Source: an uncultured Candidatus Melainabacteria bacterium (GTDB lineage: Bacteria > Cyanobacteriota > Vampirovibrionia > Gastranaerophilales > Gastranaerophilaceae). From it: a stretch of 64,000 nucleotides of DNA. Under the pieces are notes generated by a model. It saw only the letters and a program-made list of their open reading frames with translations, did no database searches and was not told where the DNA came from. Of this stretch, positions 51,419 to 60,254 are shown piece by piece. Location of the stretch: positions 124,001 through 188,000 of the forward strand of contig CAKUTH010000004.1 in NCBI GenBank assembly GCA_934691935.1. The letters run 5' to 3'. The position numbers and the translations under genes were made by a program. The stretch's first letter is position 1; every line of letters begins with the position of its first letter.

Positions 51419-51685
51419 ATGGAAAAAATTATTCAATATAGAACATCAGGTACTTGTTGCCAAATGATGCAGGTAAAAATTGCTGATGATGATACGATTG
51501 TTGATGTTGATTTTTTAGGTGGATGTCCAGGAAATCTTTTAGGAATAAAAAGTCTAGTTAAAGGTATGAAGATTGATGATGTAATTTCAAAATTTTCTGG
51601 CATAAAATGTGCAGATAAATCAACGAGTTGCCCTGATCAGCTTGCAACTTGTTTGAGCAATTTTAAAACCGAAGCAAAAATATAG
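51419..51685 (+). CDS. TSCPD-domain protein
   Basis: Small protein of 88 aa, family of TSCPD domains (TIGR03905 type). It has RTSGTCCQMMQVKIADDDTI, FLGGCPGNLLGIKSLVKGM and DKSTSCPDQLATCLS; the last carries the T/S-S-C-P-D motif. Cys residues suggest metal or redox binding. Related domains occur at the C-terminus of some ribonucleotide reductases. Of two adjacent ATGs (51416, 51419), the second has better spacing to AAGGAG. Confidence 0.85.
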   Translation: MEKIIQYRTSGTCCQMMQVKIADDDTIVDVDFLGGCPGNLLGIKSLVKGMKIDDVISKFSGIKCADKSTSCPDQLATCLSNFKTEAKI

Positions 51686-51745
51686 TAGCAAAATTAAATT
51701 TTTTGATGTTTTTAATGAACAGGAAAAATGTAATAGGTATGAACC

Positions 51746-52384
51746 GTGATAGCACCGATTAATACTGGAAAAATCGAATTTGATATAAGTACATACAGAA
51801 ATCACCAAAAACAAAAGAATGACTCACATTTAAAATATAAAGTCGCACTTGGTAGTATGGTTGGTACTGCAGTTCCGTTGGTTGCGCTGGCAAAGAAACA
51901 AAAAACTAATATTTTTAATATAAAATATAATACAATGAGTATGGTTTTGTTAAGTGCTGGAGCTATTTTGGGTGGTCTTGCTACTGGAGTATTAGCAGGT
52001 AAAAAAGAGCACAGAAAACAAAAAATTAATGAAGGTGTGTTTCAATTCTTTAACGCAACCATTCCGACCATGATGGTTGCTGGAATTTATTCAATGATAA
52101 AAAAGTGTGAAAAATTAAATAATGTACCTGTTAAAATAATAGGGGCTTTCGCAGGTCTTGTTGGCGGAATGTTTCTGGCTTCAGAACTTGCAAACAGAGT
52201 AAATGACCCTTATGACAAAGTCCCAGATAGAAAACTTACGATAAAAGATGCTGTTGCGAATATTGATGATGCAGTTGGGGTTCTGGTTGTATCAAAAGTT
52301 CCGTTAACGGACAAGTTGCCGATAGAAAAAGTTCTGCCAGCTGTGTATGGCTGGTGTGGCTATAGAGCTGGCATGAGTAACTAA
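51746..52384 (+). CDS. Hypothetical membrane protein with PINTGKI N-terminus
   Basis: 212-aa protein from GTG 51746: MIAPINTGKIEFDISTYRNH, then three to four hydrophobic segments (VALGSMVGTAVPLVALA, SMVLLSAGAILGGLATGVLA, FFNATIPTMMVAGIYSMI, IIGAFAGLVGGMFLASELAN) and a soluble tail with TIKDAVANIDDAVGVLV. Weak TAGG site upstream. Convergent with the next gene; the two stops overlap by 4 bp. I do not recognise a named family. Confidence 0.6.
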   Translation: MIAPINTGKIEFDISTYRNHQKQKNDSHLKYKVALGSMVGTAVPLVALAKKQKTNIFNIKYNTMSMVLLSAGAILGGLATGVLAGKKEHRKQKINEGVFQFFNATIPTMMVAGIYSMIKKCEKLNNVPVKIIGAFAGLVGGMFLASELANRVNDPYDKVPDRKLTIKDAVANIDDAVGVLVVSKVPLTDKLPIEKVLPAVYGWCGYRAGMSN

Positions 52385-52665
52385 TTCTTATATTTGATTT
52401 TTATTTCGCCATTTTCATCAATCAATTCAGATTCATGTTTTGGGTTGTTGTTTTGAACAACTGGTTCATTTGTTTTATTACGTTTTTCAAATCGAGCTTT
52501 TTCTTGCTTAACGTCGTTGTAGTCGTTAATTTCTTCACGTCTGAATTTTTGTTCTTTAATCATTTGCATATCGTGAACGTTTATGACTGGTGCGATTGGT
52601 GGTGCATAAGCAAAAACAGGTGTTGTAAATATGCACAAAAATAATGTTATAATGAACTTTTTCAT
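52381..52665 (-). CDS. Small exported charged protein (94 aa)
   Basis: Signal peptide MKKFIITLFLCIFTTPVFA, then YAPPIAPVINVHDMQMIKEQ and a charged helix (RREEINDYNDVKQEKARFEK) ending KIKYKN. It would be a small periplasmic protein. GGAGC ribosome site 7 bases before ATG 52665. Follows the SIMPL-protein gene by 15 bp on the same strand, so may be in one operon. Function unknown. Confidence 0.6.
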   Translation of the reverse strand: MKKFIITLFLCIFTTPVFAYAPPIAPVINVHDMQMIKEQKFRREEINDYNDVKQEKARFEKRNKTNEPVVQNNNPKHESELIDENGEIKIKYKN

Positions 52666-52680
52666 GTCTGCTCCTATCGT

Positions 52681-53400
52681 TTATTTTATACGGAATACAA
52701 CATTTGCGACTGCTGTAACTTTTTTATCTATTGTTGAGGTGTCGTTAATACCCATATCAGAAACATTTGTCGAATCAACTGGAGTTATTTGGAATACGCC
52801 CATTTGAACAGCTTCGATTTTTCCAGGGCGATTGTGAGTTGCCTTCAACATAGCTGAAGCTCTGTCTTTAGCATCAGTTGTTGCGTCTTGTAATAGTTGA
52901 ACTTTCAAGTCACCCAACTGAGAGTAAAAATATTGAGTGCTGAAAATATTTATATCAATACCTTTGTCAAGAAGGCTTTGGATGTCAGATGAAACTTCTT
53001 TAATTTTATTAACATCGTTTGATTTTACAACAACAGGCTGTGACAAATTGTAGTATGCAATATCGTTTGTCATACTGCCGTTTGCACTGTATTTGTAAGT
53101 AATATAACCACTAGATGCGTTTACTTCGACATCAGTTAAACCTTTTGATTTTAAATAATCTATAACTGTTGGAAGTTGTGCTTGTACTGTTTTGTACGCT
53201 TGTTGTTTGCTAGCTTTTCGCGTTGTGATTTCAAATTCTAGTCTTGCAGAATCTGATTTTACTATTTTGTAAGCAGAACCTGTCACGGTAATTTTGTCTT
53301 TTGATAATGCGTTAGTGCCGATGTTGACAGCAAAAACAAGCCCTAAAGCAAGCACTACACCTAACCAAACTAATTGTAATTTTTCTAACTTTTCAAACAT
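52681..53400 (-). CDS. SIMPL-domain (DUF541) membrane-anchored protein
   Basis: 239-aa protein with an N-terminal helix (QLVWLGVVLALGLVFAVNIG) and a SIMPL domain outside: ITVTGSAYKIVKSDSARLEF and AYKTVQAQLPTVIDYLKSKG. The final segment (TIDKKVTAVANVVFRIK) is usual. AGGAG ribosome site upstream. SIMPL proteins such as E. coli YggE are linked to oxidative stress tolerance; the molecular role is not established. Confidence 0.85.
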   Translation of the reverse strand: MFEKLEKLQLVWLGVVLALGLVFAVNIGTNALSKDKITVTGSAYKIVKSDSARLEFEITTRKASKQQAYKTVQAQLPTVIDYLKSKGLTDVEVNASSGYITYKYSANGSMTNDIAYYNLSQPVVVKSNDVNKIKEVSSDIQSLLDKGIDINIFSTQYFYSQLGDLKVQLLQDATTDAKDRASAMLKATHNRPGKIEAVQMGVFQITPVDSTNVSDMGINDTSTIDKKVTAVANVVFRIK

Positions 53401-53494
53401 AATTTACACTCCTTTTTCACATTATAAATAATATTTAAAAAAAATCAATTGCGAATTATATTAAACTATGTTACAATTTAGCTTGAGGTTAATT

Positions 53495-54832
53495 ATGAAT
53501 AGTTATTTAGAAAAAGTTTTAAACGAAGTTCGTGAAAAAAATGAACATGAAAAAGAGTTTATACAGGCAGTAGAAGAAGTATTTACTACATTAGAGCCTG
53601 TTATTGATAAGCATAGTGAGTATGAACAGATTGCTTTGCTTGAACGTATGGTAGAGCCAGAAAGGTTGATTACATTTAGAGTGCCTTATGTAAATGACGC
53701 TGGGCAAACAATTGTTCATCGCGGGTATAGGGTTCAATATAGTAGTCTTATTGGTCCATATAAAGGCGGTTTGAGATTTCACCCTAGTGTAAATCAGAGT
53801 ATAATGAAGTTTTTAGGATTTGAACAAATTTTCAAGAATGCTTTGACTGGTTTACCTATTGGCGGTGGTAAGGGCGGAAGTGATTTTGACCCTAAAGGAA
53901 AATCTGATAATGAAATAATGAGATTTTGTCAAAGTTTTATGACAGAACTTCAAAGACATATTGGTCAAGATGTCGATGTTCCAGCAGGTGACATTGGCGT
54001 TGGAGAAAGAGAAATCGGATATTTGTTTGGACAATACAAACGAATTAAAGATGCTTATGAAGGTGGCGTTCTGACGGGTAAAGGTTTGTCTTATGGCGGT
54101 TCTTTGGCAAGAAAAGAAGCTACAGGATACGGTTTAATTTACTTTATGAGGGAAATGCTGAAAGCGAATAAGCAAACACTAGAAGGTAAAACCGCTGTAA
54201 TTTCTGGTTCTGGTAATGTTGCAATCTATGCTTGTGAAAAAGCGACAGAATTTGGAGTTAAAGTTCTTGCTATGAGTGACTCTCAAGGCTGTATTTATGA
54301 TGAAAACGGCATTGATTTAGATTTAATCAAACAGATAAAAGAAGTTGAGCGTGGAAGAATTTCTGAATATAAAAAAGTTCATCCAAATGCTCAATATCTT
54401 GAAAGCCAAGCAATTTGGACGATAAAAGCAGACATTGCTTTGCCTTGTGCAACTCAAAATGAACTAGATTTAGATGGAGCTAAGGCTTTGGTCGCAAATG
54501 GTGTTATGGCAGTTGGCGAAGGTGCAAATATGCCTTGTACAAAAGAGGCTACGAAATATTTTCTTGCGCACAAAATTCTCGTTGCTCCTGCAAAAGCGTC
54601 AAACGCTGGGGGTGTCGCAACATCGGCGATAGAAATGAGTCAAAATAGTATGAGATATTATTTGACTTTTGATGAAGTTGACAAAATGCTTGAAACTATT
54701 ATGAAAAATATTTTTAAATCTTGCAAAATGGCAGCAAAAGAATATAATCTTGGCAACAACTACGTTGCTGGCGCAAATATAGCTGCATTTAGAAAACTCG
54801 CAAAAGCTATGAGAGCTCAAGGAATTGTTTAA
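53495..54832 (+). CDS. gdhA: NADP-type glutamate dehydrogenase
   Basis: Reductive amination of 2-oxoglutarate to glutamate, the main ammonia entry; 445 aa, the hexameric small type. KGGLRFHPSVNQSIMKFLGF, PIGGGKGGSDFDPKGKS (catalytic Lys) and VPAGDIGVGEREIGYLFGQY are the standard dinucleotide/substrate motifs. Rossmann segment TAVISGSGNVAIYACEKATE near 235; the fingerprint and following DSQG point to NADPH. ATG 53495 has GAGG 7 bases upstream; an earlier in-frame start at 53468 is unlikely. Confidence 0.95.
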   Translation: MNSYLEKVLNEVREKNEHEKEFIQAVEEVFTTLEPVIDKHSEYEQIALLERMVEPERLITFRVPYVNDAGQTIVHRGYRVQYSSLIGPYKGGLRFHPSVNQSIMKFLGFEQIFKNALTGLPIGGGKGGSDFDPKGKSDNEIMRFCQSFMTELQRHIGQDVDVPAGDIGVGEREIGYLFGQYKRIKDAYEGGVLTGKGLSYGGSLARKEATGYGLIYFMREMLKANKQTLEGKTAVISGSGNVAIYACEKATEFGVKVLAMSDSQGCIYDENGIDLDLIKQIKEVERGRISEYKKVHPNAQYLESQAIWTIKADIALPCATQNELDLDGAKALVANGVMAVGEGANMPCTKEATKYFLAHKILVAPAKASNAGGVATSAIEMSQNSMRYYLTFDEVDKMLETIMKNIFKSCKMAAKEYNLGNNYVAGANIAAFRKLAKAMRAQGIV

Positions 54833-55293
54833 AAAAGAGAATTGATACGTTCTGGCGAACAGGCTTTTGGGTCTTTTTTGCTAAATTTGTTTGCATTATA
54901 TTTGCAATATTCATCGGTGATTTTTTTAAGTTGCGCTGTTTCTGTAGAGTTCAAATCCTTTGCAAATTCTGCCATTAGGTTAGCGTAATTTCCGCGATAT
55001 TCTTTTGTGTCAGTTGTACTGATTTGAAAAATTGTTTGCAAAAGTTTTTGCCTATCAATTTCAAAAAGCTGGCATCTTGCTTTTATGTAAAATGCAAATC
55101 TGCCGTCATTTCTAAAATTATTCGATAATGCCATACAAGTATTGTGAAATTTTTCATTGTTTTGCATCATTAAATTGAATGATGTGTTCTGGCTGGATGA
55201 TGAGCCGACGGTTGTGGTCGTAGCAACAACTGCACAATTTCCAGCCTGCAAAGAAATAATAAAAATAGTCAGTAGTAATAATAATTTTTTCAT
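54829..55293 (-). CDS. Exported hypothetical protein
   Basis: 154-aa protein from ATG 55293. Signal peptide MKKLLLLLTIFIISLQAGNC, then a helical, T/S/N-rich mature part (TTTTVGSSSSQNTSFNLMMQ, later AQLKKITDEYCKYNANKFSK). Possible periplasmic. The 3' end overlaps the gdhA stop by 4 bp. No family recognised. Confidence 0.55.
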   Translation of the reverse strand: MKKLLLLLTIFIISLQAGNCAVVATTTTVGSSSSQNTSFNLMMQNNEKFHNTCMALSNNFRNDGRFAFYIKARCQLFEIDRQKLLQTIFQISTTDTKEYRGNYANLMAEFAKDLNSTETAQLKKITDEYCKYNANKFSKKDPKACSPERINSLF

Positions 55294-55422
55294 ATTTGGA
55301 TAATACAATATTAAACTTATGTTGGCAAGCTGTTAATATTCGTTTATGTTGAATGTTTTACATAAATATATGACTGAATTTTTTATGTTTTTTGATTAAT
55401 ATTTTTGTTGTAGGATGTAATT

Positions 55423-55887
55423 ATGAAATCACAAAAAGCTAGAGAATTGTTTAAATGTGGATATAACTGCGCACAATCAGTATTTTGTGCGTTTGCTCCT
55501 GAATTGGGGATTGATTTTGAAACCGCGTTAAAACTTTCATCTTCATTTGGCGGTGGAATGGGAAGGTTGCGTGAGGTTTGCGGTGCTGTTAGTGCAATGC
55601 TTATGATTGCAGGGCTAAAGTATGGTTACACTTCAAATGATGATGATAAAGCTAAAGAAAAGCATTATGAATTAGTTCAAAAATTGGCAAAAGAATTTGA
55701 AAAAAGAAATGGCTCAATTATATGTCGTGAGCTTTTAGGTTTGGATGTAAAACATGATGTTCCGACTCCGCAAAAAAGGACAAAAGAATATTATGCAGTG
55801 CGCCCGTGTGAAGACTTGGTTGCATCCGCTGCTGAGATAATAGAATTGATGTTACAGCAATCTCAGATTGAAAAAGTAAGTGGGTAA
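55423..55887 (+). CDS. C_GCAxxG_C_C family redox protein
   Basis: 154-aa cytosolic protein of the C-GCAxxG-C-C family. The cysteines line up: FKCGYNCAQSVFCAF, then FGGGMGRLREVCGAVSAMLM (GCAxxG variant: CGAVSA), and ICRELLGLD and RPCEDLVASAAEIIELM near the end. The family is often near redox enzymes and is thought to bind a metal or Fe-S cluster; function not established. Shine-Dalgarno GTAGGATG upstream. Confidence 0.85.
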   Translation: MKSQKARELFKCGYNCAQSVFCAFAPELGIDFETALKLSSSFGGGMGRLREVCGAVSAMLMIAGLKYGYTSNDDDKAKEKHYELVQKLAKEFEKRNGSIICRELLGLDVKHDVPTPQKRTKEYYAVRPCEDLVASAAEIIELMLQQSQIEKVSG

Positions 55888-56050
55888 GAGGATACTAAGA
55901 TACTAGGGCACTAAGGAGTTTCCGTAAGGAAGTAAGTCCGTAAGTAAGTTAGTAAGAATTGATTTCCTCCCCAATGGGGCGAGGGCAAAGTAGCATGTTC
56001 CTTCCCTAATTAGGGAGGGTGTATGATACTTATTACTTACTTTATAGTCC
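55883..56050. repeat. Dispersed repeat block (GTAAG/CTAAG family) before pilin cassette 3
   Basis: GATACTAAGATACTAGGGCA, then GTAAGGAAGTAAGTCCGTAA, and a TTCCTTCCCTAATTAGGGAG palindrome near 56000. Same vocabulary as 18088-18150 and 30087-30180. No gene is seen. Confidence 0.7.
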
Positions 56051-56053
56051 CTC

Positions 56054-56082
56054 TTGAAAAATCCAAACAAATATGTAATAAT
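56054..56082 (+). promoter_or_regulatory. Promoter of pilin cassette 3
   Basis: TTGAAA (56054-56059), 17 bp, AATAAT (56077-56082), followed at 56104 by GGAG eight bases before ATG 56116. The layout is identical to cassettes 1 and 2. Confidence 0.7.
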
Positions 56083-56115
56083 AAATATATGAATATAGAA
56101 CACGGAGTTAATGAG

Positions 56116-57129
56116 ATGGAAGATTTAAAAGATTTGAACATGTTTGAAAACCCTTGCGCTACAAGGGATAGAACCCAATGGGGGGGGGGGGCTTTAAGCT
56201 CTAGTTACGTAAGCAAGTTAGGAAGTAAGGAAGTTATTCGTCACCCTGAACATGTTTCAGGGTCTATAACCCATCCTAACCTTCCCTTGAAAAGGGAAGG
56301 AACCTGTAACTTTTCCCTCGCCCTCTTGGGGAGAGGGATTAAGGGTGAGGGGCTAAAGGTAGAGGGGAAATGCGCATTCACTCTTGCAGAGGTTCTTATC
56401 ACCCTTGGCATCATCGGTGTTGTTGCGTCTTTGACACTGCCGAGTGTTATTCACAAGTACAAAACAGAAGTCTTAAAAACACAATTTAAAAAATCATATT
56501 CGTCATTATCTCAGGCTGTTTTGTTGGCTCGTGAGAATATTGGCGTGACAAATTTTAAATCATATTGTACGTATTGGGATGGTGAAAGCTACTCCAACAG
56601 TGCAGAATGCTCGCAAACTATTTTAAAACAACTTAAAAAAAATGATAATATTTGTCAATATGATCGAAATAAAATATATACGTATAGCAAAACTCAACAA
56701 GGAGCGTATGTTGATGTCGGTGGAACTGCATATCCAAAGCACGGCTTGTCTGATGGAACTTGTGCGAATGTAATAATTAATGCTGGAACCATAGGTGTTT
56801 CTATTGACATAAATGGTTATAAAAAAGGTCCAAATGCGCTGGGTCATGATATTTTTTCATTTTGGGTAAATGATAGCGGAACTTTAGTGCCGATAAAATC
56901 TAATGGTTATTATGATGATGATTTATTGCAATCAAAATTGGAAGCATGTGGTTCAAGTCTTGATGCAATTAATCAAACATCCTGTTCTGCTGGTGCAAAT
57001 CAAGCAGGTTATCCTTGTACAAAAAATTCGAATCAAAAAGGTAATGGACTTGGGTGTAGTTGGTATGCGGTGAATGATGTTTCTCCTGATGACCCGACAA
57101 AAGGATATTGGGAAAGTTTGCCGAGATAA
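56116..57129 (+). CDS. Prepilin-type protein, phase-variable cassette 3 in the ON frame
   Basis: 337 aa in one continuous frame: leader MEDLKDLNMFENPCATRDRT, then W and three glycines from the 12-G tract (TQWGGGALSS), then repeat-encoded residues (RHPEHVSGS, LLGRGIKGEGLKVEGK), the site CAFTLAEVLITLGIIGVVAS and a 240-aa mature domain ending KGNGLGCSWYAVNDVSPDDP with YWESLPR. The leader of about 95 residues is far longer than usual prepilin leaders (about 5-25). ATG 56116 has GGAG 8 bases upstream; an upstream start at 56089 is in frame. Losing one G would stop the frame as at 12083. Confidence 0.78.
   Translation: MEDLKDLNMFENPCATRDRTQWGGGALSSSYVSKLGSKEVIRHPEHVSGSITHPNLPLKREGTCNFSLALLGRGIKGEGLKVEGKCAFTLAEVLITLGIIGVVASLTLPSVIHKYKTEVLKTQFKKSYSSLSQAVLLARENIGVTNFKSYCTYWDGESYSNSAECSQTILKQLKKNDNICQYDRNKIYTYSKTQQGAYVDVGGTAYPKHGLSDGTCANVIINAGTIGVSIDINGYKKGPNALGHDIFSFWVNDSGTLVPIKSNGYYDDDLLQSKLEACGSSLDAINQTSCSAGANQAGYPCTKNSNQKGNGLGCSWYAVNDVSPDDPTKGYWESLPR
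56180..56191 (+). repeat. Poly-G tract, 12 G (phase-variation candidate)
   Basis: Uninterrupted run of 12 G in frame. It is the only one of the three tracts whose length keeps the leader and pilin domain in one frame. Confidence 0.88.
56243..56366 (+). repeat. Palindromic repeats inside the coding leader of pilin cassette 3
   Basis: Three repeat families follow one another in frame: CCCTGAA/TTTCAGGG (56244-56262), CCTTCCCTTG/AAAAGGGAAGG (about 56280-56300), and CTCGCCCTCTTGGGGAGAGG (about 56318-56340) followed by GGGTGAGGGGC. Confidence 0.75.
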
Positions 57130-57210
57130 AAACTAATTGAAAACTCCTCAAATTGTAAAGAAATGTAAATATTTTTTAAAATCGGCTGTAATCCTTTTGT
57201 TAGTTGAAAA

Positions 57211-57283
57211 AGCCGATAGTCGGACTTGAACCGACGACCTACTCATTACGAATGAGTTGCTCTACCAACTGAGCTATATCGGC
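57211..57283 (-). tRNA. tRNA-Thr (anticodon CGT)
   Basis: 73 nt. Acceptor GCCGATA/TATCGGC, D-arm AGCTCAGTTGGTAGAGCA, anticodon stem ACTCA/TGAGT with loop TTCGTAA (anticodon CGT), T-arm GTCGGTTCAAGTCCGAC. CCA not encoded. Confidence 0.95.
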
Positions 57284-57401
57284 GTGTATTCATAGTATCA
57301 CAAAAATTTATTAATACTATTGTTAATATATGTTACTTATTTGTATTTTTATTATTTTTTGATATATATTTTGGTTACGAGTTTAAATGTTAAGAGGCAA
57401 T

Positions 57402-58877
57402 ATGAACAAACTTTCTATGAAAAATAGCGTAGCTTCGCTTTTGCTAGATGGTCTTATGGAAAATTGCGAAGAATTTATTACGATTAAAGATTTGAATTTG
57501 AATTATTTAATGTGTAATAATGCGTTTTTAAAACATTTTGAATTGAATGATGAAAGTCAGGTTATTGGCAAATCCGTTTTTGATTTTCTGCCAAAAGATG
57601 TCGCCAAAAGTGCGGGGGAAAATATTAAAAAATCAATCCAATTAAGAAAACCGCAAACTATTATTTTTAAGATACAAGTGGGTGACAAAACAAAAATAAT
57701 ACGTCAGACGTCTACTCCGTTAATCAAAAAAGGAAAGGTGAAATGTTTACTGTCTGTATCTGTTGATATTACAAAGGATACGCTTTTGACGGAAGAATTG
57801 GTTTTAAAAAATTCTCAATTAGACACATTGTTGGAATATCTGCCTTTGATTGTTTATATGAAGGGCAAAAACAAAAATTTTATTATCGGTTCAAAATATG
57901 CAAAAGCATTTTTTGAAAACGGAGTTGATGAATATGCAGATGGTTTAAAGATTGATATGAAAGAGTCTAAGAAACAGGTAGATGAAGAAGATGACTTGGT
58001 TTTTGAGAAAAAAGAAATACTAAGGAAAGAAAAAGCAGCAATAGATAAAGATGGGAATATTCATTGGTATCGTATAATAAAAGCGCCAATAATTAAAAAT
58101 AATAATTCAATAGAAGGTTTAATAACAATAGCGAGAAATATTGACAGTTATAAAGCTCTTGAAAACCAAAAAGATTTGTTTATTGCAACTCTTGTCCACG
58201 ATTTGAAAAATCCGCTGTTGGCACAAATCAGTTGTATAAATCAATTTTGCCAAGGGCGTTTTGGAGAGCTTACGGATACTCAAAAAGAATTACTTGGTAT
58301 TACGCTAGAATCTGCAAATTATATGAAAGATATGTTGTATACGCTAATAAATACATATAAGTACGATAATGGTGCAATACAATTAAAGAAGGAAAATACA
58401 GATATTGATAAATTGTTAAAAACTTGTATTAGGGAACACAAAATATTAGCAAGTGAGCGTGGTCTGAAAATTAAGTATTTGTGCAATTCTAAACCGCAAG
58501 AATGTTTTGCGTGTGTTGATGAAAAACAAATTCGCAGAGTAATAACTAATTTGCTGAGTAACGGAATTCACTATGCAAACGAAAATACTGAGTTTGACGT
58601 CGATTTGGCATCAAAAGACGGTAATATAATAATTTTGTTGGAAAATTCAGGTCCAAAAATTGATAAAGAAACTCAAGAACATTTGTTTGAAAAATATATT
58701 TCCGAATCAAACAGGTATCAAAAAGTCGGTTTTGGTTTGGGCTTGTATTTATCTAAAAAAATAATTGATGCGCATGGCGGTGAAATTTATTTTGAAGAAA
58801 ATAACAGTCGCAACCGTTTTGTCATAAAATTCCCGCAACACGATTTAGAAGCTGAAGAAAGTCGAATTTATTGGTAA
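57402..58877 (+). CDS. Orphan PAS-domain sensor histidine kinase
   Basis: 491 aa, no membrane segment. Two PAS-like domains: residues about 18-125 (FITIKDLNLNYLMCNNAFLK, VIGKSVFDFLPKDVAKSAGE) and about 145-255, ending in RNIDSYKALENQ. HisKA has FIATLVHDLKNPLLAQISCI (phospho-His). The ATPase domain has ITNLLSNGIHYANEN (N box) and GFGLGLYLSKKIIDAHGGEI (G box). No response regulator is adjacent. ATG 57402 has AGAGG just upstream; an in-frame ATG at 57387 is possible. Confidence 0.9.
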   Translation: MNKLSMKNSVASLLLDGLMENCEEFITIKDLNLNYLMCNNAFLKHFELNDESQVIGKSVFDFLPKDVAKSAGENIKKSIQLRKPQTIIFKIQVGDKTKIIRQTSTPLIKKGKVKCLLSVSVDITKDTLLTEELVLKNSQLDTLLEYLPLIVYMKGKNKNFIIGSKYAKAFFENGVDEYADGLKIDMKESKKQVDEEDDLVFEKKEILRKEKAAIDKDGNIHWYRIIKAPIIKNNNSIEGLITIARNIDSYKALENQKDLFIATLVHDLKNPLLAQISCINQFCQGRFGELTDTQKELLGITLESANYMKDMLYTLINTYKYDNGAIQLKKENTDIDKLLKTCIREHKILASERGLKIKYLCNSKPQECFACVDEKQIRRVITNLLSNGIHYANENTEFDVDLASKDGNIIILLENSGPKIDKETQEHLFEKYISESNRYQKVGFGLGLYLSKKIIDAHGGEIYFEENNSRNRFVIKFPQHDLEAEESRIYW

Positions 58878-58914
58878 ATTTGACTATTTGTATTTAATTG
58901 CTAAACTGAATTGT

Positions 58915-60213
58915 ATGGAAGTAAATGTAATTGGTGCAGGATTGGCAGGTAGTGAAGCCTCTTTACAACTTGCCAAAAGAGGAATAAAAGTTAATTTGTA
59001 TGAAATGCGACCTGAAAAATCTACAGGTGCGCATAAGACAGAAAAGTTTGCGGAATTTGTTTGTTCAAATAGTTTAGGGGCGAGTGATTGCACAAATGCT
59101 TCTGGGCTTTTGAAAAAAGAAATGGAGCTATTGGGTGGTGAACTTATTAGGATTGCCAGAGAATGTGCAGTGCCTGCGGGTACAGCATTGGCGATTGATA
59201 GAGAATTGTTTTCGCAAACTGTAACCGAAAAAATTTGTTCTAATCCCAATATTAATGTTGTAAAACAAGAAGTTAATGAAATTCCTGACGGGTATACGAT
59301 TATGGCATCAGGGCCTTTGACTTCTGATAGCTTGGCGCAATCAATAAAAGATTTTACTCAAAGTGAACATTTACATTTTTTTGATGCGATTGCTCCTATA
59401 GTTGAAAAAGATAGTATAGATTTTGACAAGGCTTTTTGGGCTAGCCGTTACGATAAAGGGGAAGCCTCTTATATAAACTGTCCTATGAATAAAGAGCAGT
59501 ATGAAAATTTCTATAATATTTTGATGAATGCTCCCAAAATAGAGTTGAAAGAATTTGAAAAGAATGCGAAATTCTTTGAAAGCTGTTTGCCTATTGAGGT
59601 ATTGGCATCGCGCGGAGTTGACACTTTGCGCTTTGGACCAATGAAACCTGTTGGGTTGGTTGATAAACGCACAGGTGAAGAAAATTACGCAGTTGTTCAG
59701 CTACGTCAGGATAACTCTGCTAAAACTTTATTTAATTTGGTTGGTTTTCAGACAAACCTAAAATGGGGAAGTCAAAAAGAATTACTCCAATCTATTCCAG
59801 GACTTGAAAATGTTAATATCGTGCGCTATGGAGTTATGCACAGAAACACATTTATAAATTCCCCAAAAATTCTGAAACCTACATTGCAAACCAAAAAACG
59901 CGAAACACTCTTTTTCGCAGGTCAATTAACGGGAACGGAAGGGTATACTGAATCAATTGCTACAGGCATGCTTGCAGGTATTAATATGGCAAAATTAATA
60001 AATGGTGAACCGCTTTTAGTTTTGCCAAAAGAAACTATTCTAGGTGCTTTAACTCAATATATAAGTGATGAAAATCATGAAAAATTCCAACCAATAAATT
60101 CAAATTGGGGGATTGTTTCGCCGATTGAATTACCTAAAAAGGAACGGAAAAATAAAAAATTAAAGGCTGAGTTAATCAGTCAACGTTCAATTGAATACTT
60201 AAAAGGGCTCTAA
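58915..60213 (+). CDS. trmFO: Folate-dependent tRNA U54 methyltransferase TrmFO
   Basis: Flavoprotein that makes ribothymidine at tRNA position 54 from methylene-THF and NAD(P)H; 432 aa. Starts MEVNVIGAGLAGSEASLQLA (FAD P-loop GxGxxG), then ECAVPAGTALAIDRELFSQT, YINCPMNKEQYENFYN, GVDTLRFGPMKPVGL and VGFQTNLKWGSQKE, and FAGQLTGTEGYTESIATGML near the end, all family landmarks. ATG 58915 is at the natural N-terminus; an in-frame extension to 58888 is not expected. Confidence 0.96.
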   Translation: MEVNVIGAGLAGSEASLQLAKRGIKVNLYEMRPEKSTGAHKTEKFAEFVCSNSLGASDCTNASGLLKKEMELLGGELIRIARECAVPAGTALAIDRELFSQTVTEKICSNPNINVVKQEVNEIPDGYTIMASGPLTSDSLAQSIKDFTQSEHLHFFDAIAPIVEKDSIDFDKAFWASRYDKGEASYINCPMNKEQYENFYNILMNAPKIELKEFEKNAKFFESCLPIEVLASRGVDTLRFGPMKPVGLVDKRTGEENYAVVQLRQDNSAKTLFNLVGFQTNLKWGSQKELLQSIPGLENVNIVRYGVMHRNTFINSPKILKPTLQTKKRETLFFAGQLTGTEGYTESIATGMLAGINMAKLINGEPLLVLPKETILGALTQYISDENHEKFQPINSNWGIVSPIELPKKERKNKKLKAELISQRSIEYLKGL

Positions 60214-60236
60214 ACTAAATTAGAACCCTTTTTTTA
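60202..60236 (+). terminator. Terminator after trmFO
   Basis: AAAAGGGCTCTA pairs with TAGAACCCTTTT (one internal mismatch region), loop AACTAAAT, followed by T. Confidence 0.75.
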
Positions 60237-60254
60237 TATCCAAGTGGTTATTTA

